This document shows, piece after piece, positions 9,874 through 19,572 of a DNA stretch of 55,346 nt. This DNA comes from Bacteroidota bacterium. Lineage in GTDB: Bacteria; Bacteroidota; Bacteroidia; UKL13-3. Made by a program: the position numbers and the translations under genes. Under the pieces are notes generated by a model. The model was not told the DNA's origin and searched no databases. It saw only the letters and a list, made by a program, of their open reading frames with translations. The stretch's first letter is position 1. Every line of letters begins with the position of its first letter. Location of the stretch: the NCBI GenBank assembly GCA_027491355.1, contig JAIXWI010000043.1, positions 1 through 55,346 on the forward strand, in the 5' to 3' direction.

Positions 9874-11349
9874 TTAATTTCTGCTGTAATTGGGTGCTTC
9901 TTTGGTAATGGTAATGTCATGTGCATGACTTTCTTTGGCGCCTGCTGTTGTTATTTTTACAAACTTACCATTTGCTTGTAAGTCTTCTACGCTTGCAGTT
10001 CCACAATATCCCATACCAGCTCTCAAACCGCCAATAAATTGGTATACTACCTCTTTTAAATGACCTTTGTAAGGAACAATACCCACTATACCCTCAGGTA
10101 CTAATTTTGCAATTTCATCTTCTGCATCTTGGAAATAACGGTCTTTGCTGCCTTGTTTCATGGCTTCAATTGAACCCATTCCTCTGTATGATTTAAATTT
10201 TCTGCCTTCATAAATAATGGTTTCGCCTGGGCTTTCTTCAACACCTGCAAAAATAGAACCGCTCATGACAGTGCTAGCGCCAGCGGCAAGGGCCTTTACA
10301 AGGTCACCACTGTAACGAATACCTCCGTCAGCAATAACAGGAACACCAGTTCCTTGGATTGCTTTAGCTGCATCATAAACAGCTGTTAACTGAGGCACAC
10401 CAATACCAGCAATGATTCGGGTTGTACAAATAGAACCAGGACCTACGCCAACTTTAACTGCATCTACACCTACACCAACCAATGCTTTGGCTGCCTCTGC
10501 TGTGGCAATGTTACCGGCTACAATGTCTATTTCAGTGAATTGTTTGCGTATGCGAGCAACTTCATTCATAACACCTCTTGAATGACCATGTGCTGTATCA
10601 ATGATTACCAAATCAACGCCGGCTTTAATTAATGCTGAAATACGTTCTTCAGTTTCAGCTGCTACACCTACAGCAGCACCAACTATCAACCTTCCCAATT
10701 TGTCTTTACATGCCATTGGGTGATCTTTTACCTTTAAAATATCTTTGTAGGTGATCAAGCCTTTTAAAATACCCTCTTTATCTATTACGGGTAATTTTTC
10801 AATTTTGTGTTCCTGCAAAATACTTTCGGCCATTTTTAAATCAGTGCCTTCAGGTGCAGTGATTAAGTTTTGAGAAGTCATTATTTCATTGACCCTTTTA
10901 GAAAGGTCTTTCTCAAATCTCAAATCACGGTTGGTTAATATACCCACCAATTTACCATGGTCATTGACAATTGGAATACCCCCAATTTTATTCTCAACCA
11001 TCATTTGAGTAGCATCTTTGAGGGTGGCTCCTTCGTGGAGTGTTACAGGATCTATGATCATACCACTCTCACTTCTTTTTACTTTACGCACCTCGTCGGC
11101 CTGACGGGCAATGCTCATGTTCTTATGCAAAATACCTACGCCACCTTGTTGTGCTAGGGCAATAGCTAACCTCGATTCAGTTACAGTATCCATGGCTGCA
11201 GAGAGCATAGGAATATTGATGCGAATATTTCTGGTTAATTGCGAAGATGTATTGACATCTCTTGGAAGTACTTCAGAGTATGCTGGCAAAAGCAAAACAT
11301 CGTCATAAGTAAGACCTTCTCCGTAAAATTTGTGGGAATCGTTAAACAT
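9874..11349 (-). CDS. guaB: IMP dehydrogenase
   Basis: 491-aa enzyme oxidising IMP to XMP with NAD+, the rate-limiting step of GMP synthesis. The TIM barrel is interrupted at about residues 95-215 by two CBS domains ([23 protein letters not shown] and the second copy with [15 protein letters not shown]), which typically bind adenine nucleotides. The catalytic loop is [13 protein letters not shown], with the nucleophilic Cys near residue 306. The flap includes KSYRGMGS, and [11 protein letters not shown] is the phosphate-binding segment. The length is typical. The gene is preceded by one of the best promoters in the window and ends at a shared terminator. Confidence 0.96.
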   Translation of the reverse strand: MFNDSHKFYGEGLTYDDVLLLPAYSEVLPRDVNTSSQLTRNIRINIPMLSAAMDTVTESRLAIALAQQGGVGILHKNMSIARQADEVRKVKRSESGMIIDPVTLHEGATLKDATQMMVENKIGGIPIVNDHGKLVGILTNRDLRFEKDLSKRVNEIMTSQNLITAPEGTDLKMAESILQEHKIEKLPVIDKEGILKGLITYKDILKVKDHPMACKDKLGRLIVGAAVGVAAETEERISALIKAGVDLVIIDTAHGHSRGVMNEVARIRKQFTEIDIVAGNIATAEAAKALVGVGVDAVKVGVGPGSICTTRIIAGIGVPQLTAVYDAAKAIQGTGVPVIADGGIRYSGDLVKALAAGASTVMSGSIFAGVEESPGETIIYEGRKFKSYRGMGSIEAMKQGSKDRYFQDAEDEIAKLVPEGIVGIVPYKGHLKEVVYQFIGGLRAGMGYCGTASVEDLQANGKFVKITTAGAKESHAHDITITKEAPNYSRN

Positions 11350-11377
11350 GGCAAATAAAGAATGATTATTTGCCGGG

Positions 11378-11408
11378 CAAAGATAACCGAATATTTACCA
11401 ACACCAAA
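11378..11408 (-). promoter_or_regulatory. guaB promoter, TTTG-N19-TATCTTTG
   Basis: On the minus strand TTTG (11408-11405) is followed after 19 nt by TATCTTTG (11385-11378), the consensus spacing for Bacteroidota housekeeping promoters. The guaB ATG is 28 nt downstream. A perfect 6-1-6 inverted repeat, TTTGCCGGGCAAA (11369-11381), overlaps the end of the -7 box and the expected start site. Confidence 0.75.
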
Positions 11409-11451
11409 AAATCGTGTAGGTTAATTGAAGAAGGCCGAAAATAAGCAGGTT

Positions 11452-12663
11452 TTAGAAGGTTCTACCCTCGTTGTTTTTTAAACGACTGGCCAAATAAATG
11501 GCTAAAAATCCCATGAGAATAGATAAATAACCAACATATTGGTAGTTCATTAATTTACCACTCATTTCATCTTTTACTACAATCAAACCTGCTAGCAATG
11601 AACCCAAACCCGCCATTAATTGCTGCAAAGAAGAGTTAATACTCATAAAGCTTCCTCTAAATTTTGGATTGACAGATGCTGTAATCATGGCTTGCATGGG
11701 AATCATTCGGCCACTCACAAAAATAAAAAAGATAGCTGCTACCGATAAGGCTATGTAAATAGATACCGGAGGCATATTGGTGATTGCAAAAACTGGCAAT
11801 GCACATAGCGAAGCAAAAATGGCGAAGATTTTGAACTTGCCATATTTATCGGACATTTTACCGATGTAAGGTGAAGTAAAAATGGTTGCTGCACCTCCAA
11901 CCAAATAAATGTATTGCAACTGTGACTCTGAAAAACCAACATTGGCTACCATAGATGGGCTAATGAATGGAATAATGGCAAAATGACCCAACATCATCAC
12001 CATGGATAGGAAAATGGCTCTTCGCTGGTTTGCATCTTCCAAAATATTTGCAAACACTTTTAAGAGTGGTTGTTTTTGGTCTCTGTCTGACAGGTGCGCG
12101 CTGATGGCAGGCAACATGCGGTAAACCAACACAAATATGAATAAACCCAAAATTGCTAAAAACAAAAAGGGTGCTTGCCAGCCAAAACTACTGTGTGAAG
12201 CAATAAACAAACCAAATGGTACACCCGCAATTGATGCAACAGAAAACGACGACATAACTATTCCCATAGCTTGCCCCCTGCGTTCAAATGGAATTAAATC
12301 ACCTACAATTGACATGACTGTTGCGCCTATTACACCACCAAATAAACCTGTAAAAATTCTTGCTGCAATTAACAAGTAATAACTGTTAGCCATGCCACAC
12401 AAAAATGTACCTATTATGAAACCAGCGTACATAAATAACAAAGATTTTTTTCTATCAAATTTATCAATGATCATTGAAGACATCATACCAGAAACAAATG
12501 CACTGAAAGTATAACTCGATACAACTATACTGAATTCTTTGGGGCTAATTTCAAACAAACGCATTAATTGTGGACCTAATGGCATCATGATCATAAAATC
12601 CATGATATTGGTGAAATTGATGGCAGCCAGAACCAACAATATGATTTTCTCTTTTTTACTCAT
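11452..12663 (-). CDS. MFS transporter
   Basis: 403-aa major facilitator superfamily permease with about 12 predicted membrane helices. After helix 2 it has IDKFDRKKSLLF, the MFS motif A region between helices 2 and 3, and GKMSDKYGKFKIF is the equivalent loop in the second half. It resembles the DHA1/arabinose-efflux-like group, proton-coupled exporters of drugs or sugars; the substrate is not predictable. I placed the start at MSKKEKI (12663); an in-frame ATG at 12678 would add five residues, and longer versions would run into the divergent pentapeptide gene. It lies downstream of guaB's promoter region and is transcribed in the same direction as guaB. Confidence 0.85.
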   Translation of the reverse strand: MSKKEKIILLVLAAINFTNIMDFMIMMPLGPQLMRLFEISPKEFSIVVSSYTFSAFVSGMMSSMIIDKFDRKKSLLFMYAGFIIGTFLCGMANSYYLLIAARIFTGLFGGVIGATVMSIVGDLIPFERRGQAMGIVMSSFSVASIAGVPFGLFIASHSSFGWQAPFLFLAILGLFIFVLVYRMLPAISAHLSDRDQKQPLLKVFANILEDANQRRAIFLSMVMMLGHFAIIPFISPSMVANVGFSESQLQYIYLVGGAATIFTSPYIGKMSDKYGKFKIFAIFASLCALPVFAITNMPPVSIYIALSVAAIFFIFVSGRMIPMQAMITASVNPKFRGSFMSINSSLQQLMAGLGSLLAGLIVVKDEMSGKLMNYQYVGYLSILMGFLAIYLASRLKNNEGRTF

Positions 12664-12753
12664 TGGGGCAACAAACATCGTTAAAATATGGTCATTTAAA
12701 AAAAGAGGTTGTAGTAATTCAATTGAAGATAACCGATCATCGTACATTCTGCT

Positions 12754-12761
12754 TAGCTTTG
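12754..12761 (+). promoter_or_regulatory. -7 box TAGCTTTG upstream of pentapeptide gene
   Basis: Exact TAnnTTTG match ending 5 nt before the ATG at 12767. It supports that start over any upstream extension and predicts a very short or absent leader. Confidence 0.5.
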
Positions 12762-12766
12762 AAAGA

Positions 12767-13330
12767 ATGGATAGCAACACTTTTGAAGACCAAATTTTTC
12801 AGGATAAGATGCCAGAAAAAGGAACATTTAACCATTGCAAATTTACTAACCTGGATTTTAAAGAAGCCAATTTGAGTGAATATGTATTTAGTGAATGTGT
12901 GTTCGAAAACTGTGATTTTACTTTAGCAAAAAGTAAGCAAACAGCATTTATGAATGTGCAGTTCATTGGTTGTAAATTATTGGGATTTAATTTTGAAAGT
13001 TGTAAGGATTTTTTATTTGAGGTTCGTTTTGAAAATTGTTTGCTCAACTTGGCCAATTTTTACAAGAAAAAACTGAAGCAAAGTGTTTTTAAAAATTGTG
13101 TTTTAAAGGAAGCTGACTTTACTTCAGCCAATTTAAATAAAGCCCAGTTTATAGATTGTGATTTATTAGGTGCAATTTTTATAGCGTGCAACTTAGAGGA
13201 ATGTGATTTCCGTAGTGCTTTGCATTTTTCTATTGATCCAGAAAAAAATCAAATGAAAAAAGCTAAATTTTCATTGAATAATTTAGAGGGCTTATTGCAG
13301 AAGTACGAACTCAAAATAGAACTAAATTAA
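12767..13330 (+). CDS. Pentapeptide repeat protein
   Basis: 187-aa protein built almost entirely of pentapeptide repeats with Phe or Leu at the centre every five residues (for example CKFTNLDFKEANLSEYVF, then CVLKEADFTSANLNKAQF). Such repeats form a right-handed quadrilateral beta-helix. The layout, with many Cys at repeat corners, resembles the Qnr/McbG class, some of which protect DNA gyrase by mimicking DNA, but most relatives have unknown function. The start at 12767 is supported by a -7 box immediately upstream. It is divergent from the MFS gene and lies 17 nt upstream of the P-type ATPase gene, so the two are probably cotranscribed. Confidence 0.85.
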   Translation: MDSNTFEDQIFQDKMPEKGTFNHCKFTNLDFKEANLSEYVFSECVFENCDFTLAKSKQTAFMNVQFIGCKLLGFNFESCKDFLFEVRFENCLLNLANFYKKKLKQSVFKNCVLKEADFTSANLNKAQFIDCDLLGAIFIACNLEECDFRSALHFSIDPEKNQMKKAKFSLNNLEGLLQKYELKIELN

Positions 13331-13347
13331 ACTTGTACCCCTATTAA

Positions 13348-15876
13348 ATGAACCAAGACCCCGCTAAAATTTTCTGGAATAAAACTGCTGACTTTTGGAT
13401 GAAACATTTTCAAACAAGCGAGAATGGCTATTCCGAGGAGCAAGTAAAATGTCTGACTGAACAATACAAACCAAAGGCAATGAGTGAACATACAGTTCTC
13501 AAAGAACTGAAAACATTTTTGTTGCAATTCAAAAGCCCTTTGATGTTGATGTTGATATTCGCTGTTTTGTTGTCTTCATTTTTAGGAGATACTTCAGATG
13601 TTTTAATCATATTATTTATTGTATTGTCTACCGGAATACTGAGTTATTTTCAGGAGAGAAATGCTCACAATACTATCAAAAAATTGCAATCGCTGATTGC
13701 CCATCAGTGTTCGGTTTTTAGAAATGGTAAAACATTCGAAATAGCGAGTGAAAAATTATTACCCGGAGACCTTGTAGTTTTTGCTGCAGGTAATTTAATT
13801 CCAGCAGATTGTTTGATCATTGAATGCAACGAATTGCATGTGAATGAATCGAGTATAACGGGTGAATCTTTTCCTGTCAGAAAGAACACTGATACCAGTA
13901 GTACAGATAGTATACTCAGCCAACGAAACAATTGTTTATGGATGGGCACCAATGTTATCAGTGGAACTGCAAAAGCAATTGTCATTCATACCAATGAACA
14001 AACATTGTTCAATCAGCTAGTGGTTAGTAATCAAGAAAATATTCCAACAAGTTTTGAAAAAGGCATCAATGATTTTGGCCTATTCTTGATGAAGATAACA
14101 ATGATACTAGCTGTCTTTATTTTTTGTGTAAACATCTATTTACATGAGAATTTATTCGATGCAGGACTGTTTGCGTTGGCACTTGCAGTTGGCATGGCAC
14201 CGGAATTACTTCCTGCCATTACAACCATTGCAATGAGTGCAGGTGCTAAAAGATTATTGGCTAAAAAAGTAATCGTAAAAAAATTAAACGCCATTCAAAA
14301 TTTAGGTGAAATTGACCTGCTGTGTACCGATAAAACTGGCACATTGACTGCAGGAAAAATTACCATCCATAACATTGTCAATGCTTGGGGTACGCCCGAT
14401 AAAATTATTCAGAATTATGCTTGTTGGAATGCCTGTTTAGAGGGTGGATACAGCAACCCCATAGACGAAGCTCTAAAACAATCTGTTAATAACAGCATCC
14501 CATTGCCTGTTAAATTAGCAGAATTACCTTACGATTTTAAACGTAAAAGATTGAGCGTATTGGTACAACAAGAAAGCAATAATTTACTCATTACGAAGGG
14601 GGCATTCCCTGAAATAATTAGCATTTGTTCGCATATTCAAAATAAACTAGCACAGCATGAAAACATTGCACAATACCTTGGTTTAATTAATGAACAATTT
14701 AAAACACATGCGGCAGCTGGATTCAGAGTGATAGCCGTTTGCTATAAAGCAACAGGCACAAATCAGCTGCATGTTGCAGATGAAAGTGACATGATTTTTG
14801 GTGGTTTTGTGTTATTAACTGACCCTGTAAAAACTGGTATTCATGAAACGATACAACAACTCAATGCACTCGGAATTGATTTAAAAATAATTACGGGTGA
14901 TAACCAAATGGTAGCACATGCACTTGGATTGCAATTGGGTATCCTAAACCCCAGTATTCTAAGTGGAAAAGATTTGGCAAGTGCATCAGCTGAAGCCATA
15001 CCAATGCTAGTTCACGAGCACCAAATATTTGCAGAAATAGATCCACAACAAAAAGAACAAATTATTTTAGCACTCAAGCACAAACACACAGTTGCTTACA
15101 TGGGTGATGGGATCAATGATGTTGCTGCTTTGCATGCTGCTGATATAGGCATTTCTGTTGACAATGCTGTAGATGTTGCCAAAGAAGCTGCCGATTTTGT
15201 ATTGCTTGAAAAAAACCTTGATGTAATCATAGAAGGTATCAAAGAAGGGCGTAAAACTTTTGCCAATACATTAAAATACATTTTTATCAATACAGGATCT
15301 ACATTTGGTAACATGTTCAGCGTAGCTGGAGCCTCCTTATTGTTGCCATTTTTACCCATGTTACCTAAGCAAATTTTATTGACTAATTTCATTACTGACT
15401 TCCCATATTTATCAATTGCTTCAGACAATGTTGATGCAGAACAGCTAAAAAGACCAGGTAAATGGCATATCAAAACCATTCGGAATTACATGATAATTTT
15501 TGGTTTACACAGTTCTATTTTTGACATGCTGACCTTTTTTGTTTTATGGAAAGGATTAAAAGTTACGGCTCAGGGTTTTCAAACGGCTTGGTTTGTTGAA
15601 TCCATTTTAACTGAGTTGTTTATTTTATTTATCATCAGAACCCATCAAAACTTTTTTAAAAGTTTACCAGGCAAATGGTTGTTCATCATGAGTGCAATAG
15701 GATTGATATTGACTTTAATACTGCCTTATTTGAGCTTTGCAGAAAGTTTAGGATTGGTTCCATTGCCAATTTGGCAATTAGGTATTTTGTTTGCCATAGT
15801 TAGTGCTTACATACTCACAGCAGATGTTTTAAAAGTATGGTTTTTTAAATCACAATTGAACAAACAAACAGTTTGA
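13348..15876 (+). CDS. mgtA: Magnesium-translocating P-type ATPase (MgtA-like, P3B)
   Basis: 842-aa inner-membrane cation pump. The phosphorylation motif is LCTDKTGTLT, with the catalytic Asp near residue 328. The actuator TGE motif lies in SSITGESFPV, and the hinge is YMGDGINDVAALHAADIG. MAPELLPAITTIAMSAGAKR in helix 4, followed by VIVKKLNAIQNLGEIDLL, is characteristic of the MgtA/MgtB P3B group rather than Ca2+ or Na+/K+ pumps. About ten membrane helices are expected. It is slightly shorter than E. coli MgtA (898 aa). No Mg2+-sensing leader is possible in the 17-nt gap upstream. Its TGA overlaps the next gene's ATG. Confidence 0.9.
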   Translation: MNQDPAKIFWNKTADFWMKHFQTSENGYSEEQVKCLTEQYKPKAMSEHTVLKELKTFLLQFKSPLMLMLIFAVLLSSFLGDTSDVLIILFIVLSTGILSYFQERNAHNTIKKLQSLIAHQCSVFRNGKTFEIASEKLLPGDLVVFAAGNLIPADCLIIECNELHVNESSITGESFPVRKNTDTSSTDSILSQRNNCLWMGTNVISGTAKAIVIHTNEQTLFNQLVVSNQENIPTSFEKGINDFGLFLMKITMILAVFIFCVNIYLHENLFDAGLFALALAVGMAPELLPAITTIAMSAGAKRLLAKKVIVKKLNAIQNLGEIDLLCTDKTGTLTAGKITIHNIVNAWGTPDKIIQNYACWNACLEGGYSNPIDEALKQSVNNSIPLPVKLAELPYDFKRKRLSVLVQQESNNLLITKGAFPEIISICSHIQNKLAQHENIAQYLGLINEQFKTHAAAGFRVIAVCYKATGTNQLHVADESDMIFGGFVLLTDPVKTGIHETIQQLNALGIDLKIITGDNQMVAHALGLQLGILNPSILSGKDLASASAEAIPMLVHEHQIFAEIDPQQKEQIILALKHKHTVAYMGDGINDVAALHAADIGISVDNAVDVAKEAADFVLLEKNLDVIIEGIKEGRKTFANTLKYIFINTGSTFGNMFSVAGASLLLPFLPMLPKQILLTNFITDFPYLSIASDNVDAEQLKRPGKWHIKTIRNYMIIFGLHSSIFDMLTFFVLWKGLKVTAQGFQTAWFVESILTELFILFIIRTHQNFFKSLPGKWLFIMSAIGLILTLILPYLSFAESLGLVPLPIWQLGILFAIVSAYILTADVLKVWFFKSQLNKQTV

Positions 15877-16382
15877 TGCGCGTAAGTACTTTTCTTAATA
15901 ACAATCCAGTCAAAGGAAAAGCTATTTGTGAGGCATTGCTTCAGGCAATGTTAAATGAAGAAATAAATATAAAGTCATTGTTAGATGAAATGCCAACTCT
16001 TAAAATTGCTGATAAAGGCAATTGTATGGCAGCAATTGTTAAGTATACTGCTTTAAATCCATTACTTTTTCCTTATGCATTGACACCATACTTAAACCAT
16101 TACTTAAGCAACCAACCTCCTCGTGTGCAGTGGGAATGCGCTCAATGTATTGCATTGTTGACTCCAGTGTATGATGTAGAATGGATAACACATACCAAAG
16201 CCTTACTCCGCAATGCCAAACAAGGAGGTACAGTAGTGAGATGGAGTGCAGCAAATGCATTGGTGGCAATTTATGTATCCAATAAAACTAAATACGCTGA
16301 TTTGAAGACTGAAATAGCACAACTCATTTTATTAGAACAAAAAAATAACATTCAAAAAATATACAAACAGGTTTTTAAATAG
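15876..16382 (+). CDS. HEAT-like repeat protein coupled to mgtA
   Basis: 168-aa soluble protein, all-helical in appearance, with repeat-like units such as RVQWECAQCIALLTP and VRWSAANALVAIYV that look like HEAT or armadillo helices. No signal peptide or membrane segment is visible. The ATG at 15876 overlaps the mgtA stop as TGATG, so translation is likely coupled and the protein may act with the pump, but this is inferred from position only. HEAT-repeat proteins of this size usually bind other proteins; no catalytic motif was found. Confidence 0.75.
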   Translation: MRVSTFLNNNPVKGKAICEALLQAMLNEEINIKSLLDEMPTLKIADKGNCMAAIVKYTALNPLLFPYALTPYLNHYLSNQPPRVQWECAQCIALLTPVYDVEWITHTKALLRNAKQGGTVVRWSAANALVAIYVSNKTKYADLKTEIAQLILLEQKNNIQKIYKQVFK

Positions 16383-16412
16383 CAGAAGCTATGGTTTAGG
16401 CTGTTTTTAAAC

Positions 16413-16420
16413 TACTTTTG
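16413..16420 (+). promoter_or_regulatory. -7 box TACTTTTG upstream of TauE-like gene
   Basis: Exact TAnnTTTG match ending 5 nt before the TTG start at 16426, so transcription would begin at or next to the start codon. Confidence 0.5.
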
Positions 16421-16425
16421 CAACA

Positions 16426-17151
16426 TTGGAACAACAGGTATTGTTTTTGCTATTGGCATTCATTGCCGAAATTTTAGGCACAGTTGGTGGATTTGGCTCC
16501 TCTTTGTTTTTTATACCCATTGCCAGTTATTTTATAGATTTTCAATCTGCTTTGGGAATCACTGCACTGTTTCATTTATCCAGCAATGTGTCTAAGTTAA
16601 CTTTGTTTCGAACGGGTATCGACAAAAAACTCATTTATCAAATAGGGGTTCCGTCAGTGGTATTTGTTTTTTTAGGCGCATACATGAGCAAATTGGTTGC
16701 AACCGAATTGTTAAAAAACATACTCACTGTTTTTTTAATTGTTCTCAGTGTGTTGCTGTTGTTGTATGAAAATATCAATTGGAAAATGAATTTAAAAAAC
16801 AACCTCATTGGTGGTTCAGTTTCTGGTTTCTTAGCAGGAATAATAGGAACAGGAGGAGCAATCAGAGGTTTGTTGTTGACCTCTTTTAAATTACCCATTC
16901 ACACGTTTATTGCAACCTCGGCACTCATAGATTTATTGGTAGATTCTTCTAGAACCATCGTTTATGGTTTAAATGGATTCATACATGTTCACGATTTGTT
17001 TTTACTACCCTGGTTATTTCTAACCAGCTTTATTGGCACATGGGTAGGCAAATTGATTTTGAACAAAGTTGATTATAAGAAATTTAGAACCCTTGTTTTG
17101 CTCTTGATTTTAATGACCGGACTGCTTGAATTGACAATGGCATTTTCTTAA
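16426..17151 (+). CDS. TauE/SafE family permease
   Basis: 241-aa membrane protein of the TauE/SafE (DUF81) family, exporters or importers of sulfite, sulfoacetate or related organic anions. Seven to eight hydrophobic helices are visible; the conserved glycine-rich half-signatures are LGTVGGFGSSLFFIP near residues 16-30 and SGFLAGIIGTGGAIRGLLL near 131-150, the twofold repeat expected for this fold. The frame has no ATG before about residue 86 and an in-frame stop sits at 16408, so it must start at the TTG at 16426. It is convergent with the next gene, one base between stop codons. Confidence 0.85.
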   Translation: MEQQVLFLLLAFIAEILGTVGGFGSSLFFIPIASYFIDFQSALGITALFHLSSNVSKLTLFRTGIDKKLIYQIGVPSVVFVFLGAYMSKLVATELLKNILTVFLIVLSVLLLLYENINWKMNLKNNLIGGSVSGFLAGIIGTGGAIRGLLLTSFKLPIHTFIATSALIDLLVDSSRTIVYGLNGFIHVHDLFLLPWLFLTSFIGTWVGKLILNKVDYKKFRTLVLLLILMTGLLELTMAFS

Positions 17152-17152
17152 A

Positions 17153-17884
17153 TTAAAGCTTATCTTTATCTAGGTAATCCACCACTAACCAAGGCAAATA
17201 TGCCAATGAAAAATTGGCAAGTGCAACAAATTCAGCAAAGAAAATATACCAAGGCCATGGTCCTAAATAATCAAGAATACTTGCTGTTGGTGGCTTATTA
17301 CAAATCCAAAAATAATTGGCATCCAATAAAACATTCACTAAAGCAGCAAACACCATAAATACATTGATACCAATCATGGCCTTGATGACATGCTTGAATT
17401 GTGGACGCATTTGGTAAACAACCGCTGCATATACCAAAGCCAATATCATTCCAGTATGACCAATCCAATACCTGAAATATAAAAAATGCGGATAGTCTTC
17501 TTTTAAATCAGGGGTAATACTGGCTTGTAACATACCTGCTAATGCCCAAAAATAAAGCAATTCAAACCACCACTGCCTGCGCCACACCATTACCATTACT
17601 ACTGTTAAATTTGCAAAACGGCATAACTGCAAAGGCAGGTCTTTTTGCAATGAATAATTTCCTGACATGGCTACCAATACATTCCATGCCAACAAACTAC
17701 AAGCTATAACAATTCCTATTGCAGCACCTAGCCTGTACTGGGCTTTTTCTGTTAGGTAATGTTTGCTGTATAATGGCAAAAAAACAATACAAGTAAAAGA
17801 AACAAACAATGCAGCCCAATGACTGGGACTCCAGTGTTTGAATTCATTGTATTGATGCAGGTATTGGGCAATTATTTCTTGCAT
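17153..17884 (-). CDS. TIGR02206-family integral membrane protein
   Basis: 243-aa protein with about seven membrane helices, of the YwaF/TIGR02206 family. Family landmarks are DLPLQLCRFANL near residues 82-93, FWALAGMLQASITPDL, and near the C-terminus the strongly conserved DANYFWICNKPPTASILDYL and GPWPWYI. The family has no established biochemical function. The Rieske protein gene ends 6 nt upstream on the same strand, so the two form an operon and may act together at the membrane. The gene converges with the TauE-like gene without a terminator. Confidence 0.82.
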   Translation of the reverse strand: MQEIIAQYLHQYNEFKHWSPSHWAALFVSFTCIVFLPLYSKHYLTEKAQYRLGAAIGIVIACSLLAWNVLVAMSGNYSLQKDLPLQLCRFANLTVVMVMVWRRQWWFELLYFWALAGMLQASITPDLKEDYPHFLYFRYWIGHTGMILALVYAAVVYQMRPQFKHVIKAMIGINVFMVFAALVNVLLDANYFWICNKPPTASILDYLGPWPWYIFFAEFVALANFSLAYLPWLVVDYLDKDKL

Positions 17885-17890
17885 AAGTTA

Positions 17891-18238
17891 TTAAAATTGC
17901 CACCATTTTTTTTCGATTCCAATGTATATGCCATCCTTTTTTTCTTGAACAGGATAGGTTGCCACAAAATCGCCTTGTTGATTGGCTCCTCTTCCTGTAA
18001 CAGGATTGTATTTGTAACGGTGAACAGGACATACAATCATGCCCTCTTCATCACAAAAACCAGATCCAAGTCTTGCACCAGCATGCGGACATTTATCATC
18101 TGTAGCGTAAAATTTTCCATTGATATGCGCTAAGCAAATGCGTTTACCCTCAATGTCGATGGTGCGGAGTGTATTGTTTGCTTGAGGTAATGAACCATGC
18201 AATGCATAGTCATATACCTTGATAAATTTTACAGCCAT
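17891..18238 (-). CDS. Rieske-type [2Fe-2S] protein
   Basis: 115-aa single-domain Rieske ferredoxin. The cluster ligands are visible as CPHAGARL (Cys/His pair, about residues 50-57) and CPVHRYKYN (second pair, about 70-78), with the Rieske spacing of about 17 residues between them. There is no signal peptide or membrane anchor, so it is probably cytoplasmic, like the NirD or dioxygenase ferredoxin type rather than a bc1 subunit. It is the first gene of a two-gene unit with the TIGR02206 membrane protein, and is divergent from pgk. Its electron partner is unknown. Confidence 0.88.
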   Translation of the reverse strand: MAVKFIKVYDYALHGSLPQANNTLRTIDIEGKRICLAHINGKFYATDDKCPHAGARLGSGFCDEEGMIVCPVHRYKYNPVTGRGANQQGDFVATYPVQEKKDGIYIGIEKKWWQF

Positions 18239-18300
18239 GTTTTAAAAATAACTGTTCGGCACCAAACTTCCATAAGTTATTAAATTTTTCAAGCAGACTT

Positions 18301-18330
18301 TTTGTGCCCCCAAAAGAAAGCATACATTTG
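18301..18330 (+). promoter_or_regulatory. pgk promoter, TTTG-N18-TACATTTG
   Basis: TTTG at 18301-18304 and TACATTTG at 18323-18330, separated by 18 nt, 21 nt upstream of the pgk ATG. It lies within any longer reading of the gene, so it also supports the start at 18352. Confidence 0.7.
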
Positions 18331-18351
18331 CAGCACCAAATAATTCGTAAC

Positions 18352-19572
18352 ATGCTAACTGTTGACAACTTAAATTTTTCAGGTAAAAAAGCCTTGATTC
18401 GAGTAGATTTCAATGTTCCATTAGACAAAACTTCTTTTACTGTAACTGATGATGCACGCATCAGAGCAACCATTCCTACTATTCAAAAAATATTGGCAGA
18501 TGGTGGATCTTGTATACTAATGAGCCATTTAGGAAGACCATTGAAAAAATTAAACGAGGATGGAAGCGTTGCATTTGATAAATTCACTTTGAAACACGTT
18601 GTTGGAAAACTAAGCGAGTTAACCGGAAAACCTGTTCAATTTGCCAGTGATTGTATTGGACCAGATGCAATAGAAATGGCCAATCAGTTAAAGGTAGGTG
18701 AATTGTTGTTATTAGAAAACTTACGCTTTTACAAAGAAGAAGAAAGAGGTGACCTTGATTTTGCTCAAAAATTAAGTAAGCTTGGAGATATTTATGTGAA
18801 CGATGCATTTGGTACTGCGCACAGGGCACATGCCTCAACTGCTATCATTGCTCAGTTTTTCCCTAAAGCTGCTTGTTTTGGGTATGTGATGGCAAGAGAA
18901 ATTGAAAATGCTCAAAAAGTAATGCAAGGAGCTGAGAGGCCATTTACCGCTATCACTGGCGGTGCTAAAGTTTCTGATAAACTGTTGATTCTTGAAAACC
19001 TGATTGAAAAAGTAGATTATTTAATCATTGGGGGCGGCATGGCTTATACTTTTTTAAAAGCGCAAGGTTACGAAATTGGTTCGAGTTTATGTGAAGACGA
19101 CCGTTTAGACCTTTGCAAAGATTTGATGGAAAAGGCAAAACACAAAGGTATTCAATTGTTATTACCTGAAGACTCTATAGTTGCAGAAGCGTTCAGCAAT
19201 GAAGCTGCTTACAAGCAATGCAGCAACCAACTCATTGAAAAGGGTTGGATGGGTCTAGACATCGGAGAAAAAGCTGTTGCCTCTTTTTCAGAGGCCATCA
19301 AGGCATCCAAAACCATTCTATGGAATGGGCCTATGGGTGTGTTTGAAATGAGTCATTTTGAAAACGGCACAAAAGCGGTAGGCGCTGCTGTAGTTGAAGC
19401 AAGTAAAAAAGGTGCTTTTAGTTTAATTGGCGGCGGAGACAGTGCTGCTGCAGTTGCTAAATTTGGCTATGAAAATGAAGTGAGTTATATCAGTACTGGT
19501 GGTGGTGCTTTGCTAGAATATTTTGAAGGCAAACAATTACCTGGTATTGCTGCAATTGAAGCGGTGTGCTAA
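18352..19572 (+). CDS. pgk: Phosphoglycerate kinase
   Basis: 406-aa glycolytic enzyme transferring phosphate from 1,3-bisphosphoglycerate to ADP. Motifs: RVDFNVPLD near residues 16-24 (3-phosphoglycerate binding), [19 protein letters not shown], the hinge and nucleotide regions [15 protein letters not shown] and [11 protein letters not shown], and the C-terminal [13 protein letters not shown] and [15 protein letters not shown]. Length is normal for the family (about 390-415 aa). The ATG at 18352 is preferred over an upstream GTG because the promoter lies between them. The last codons overlap the GTG start of the VanZ-like gene. Confidence 0.96.
   Translation: MLTVDNLNFSGKKALIRVDFNVPLDKTSFTVTDDARIRATIPTIQKILADGGSCILMSHLGRPLKKLNEDGSVAFDKFTLKHVVGKLSELTGKPVQFASDCIGPDAIEMANQLKVGELLLLENLRFYKEEERGDLDFAQKLSKLGDIYVNDAFGTAHRAHASTAIIAQFFPKAACFGYVMAREIENAQKVMQGAERPFTAITGGAKVSDKLLILENLIEKVDYLIIGGGMAYTFLKAQGYEIGSSLCEDDRLDLCKDLMEKAKHKGIQLLLPEDSIVAEAFSNEAAYKQCSNQLIEKGWMGLDIGEKAVASFSEAIKASKTILWNGPMGVFEMSHFENGTKAVGAAVVEASKKGAFSLIGGGDSAAAVAKFGYENEVSYISTGGGALLEYFEGKQLPGIAAIEAVC

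Noticed and set aside
12539-12766. 76-residue N-terminal extension of the pentapeptide protein
   Set aside because: It is antisense to the start of the MFS gene, and a promoter box lies just before the ATG at 12767.
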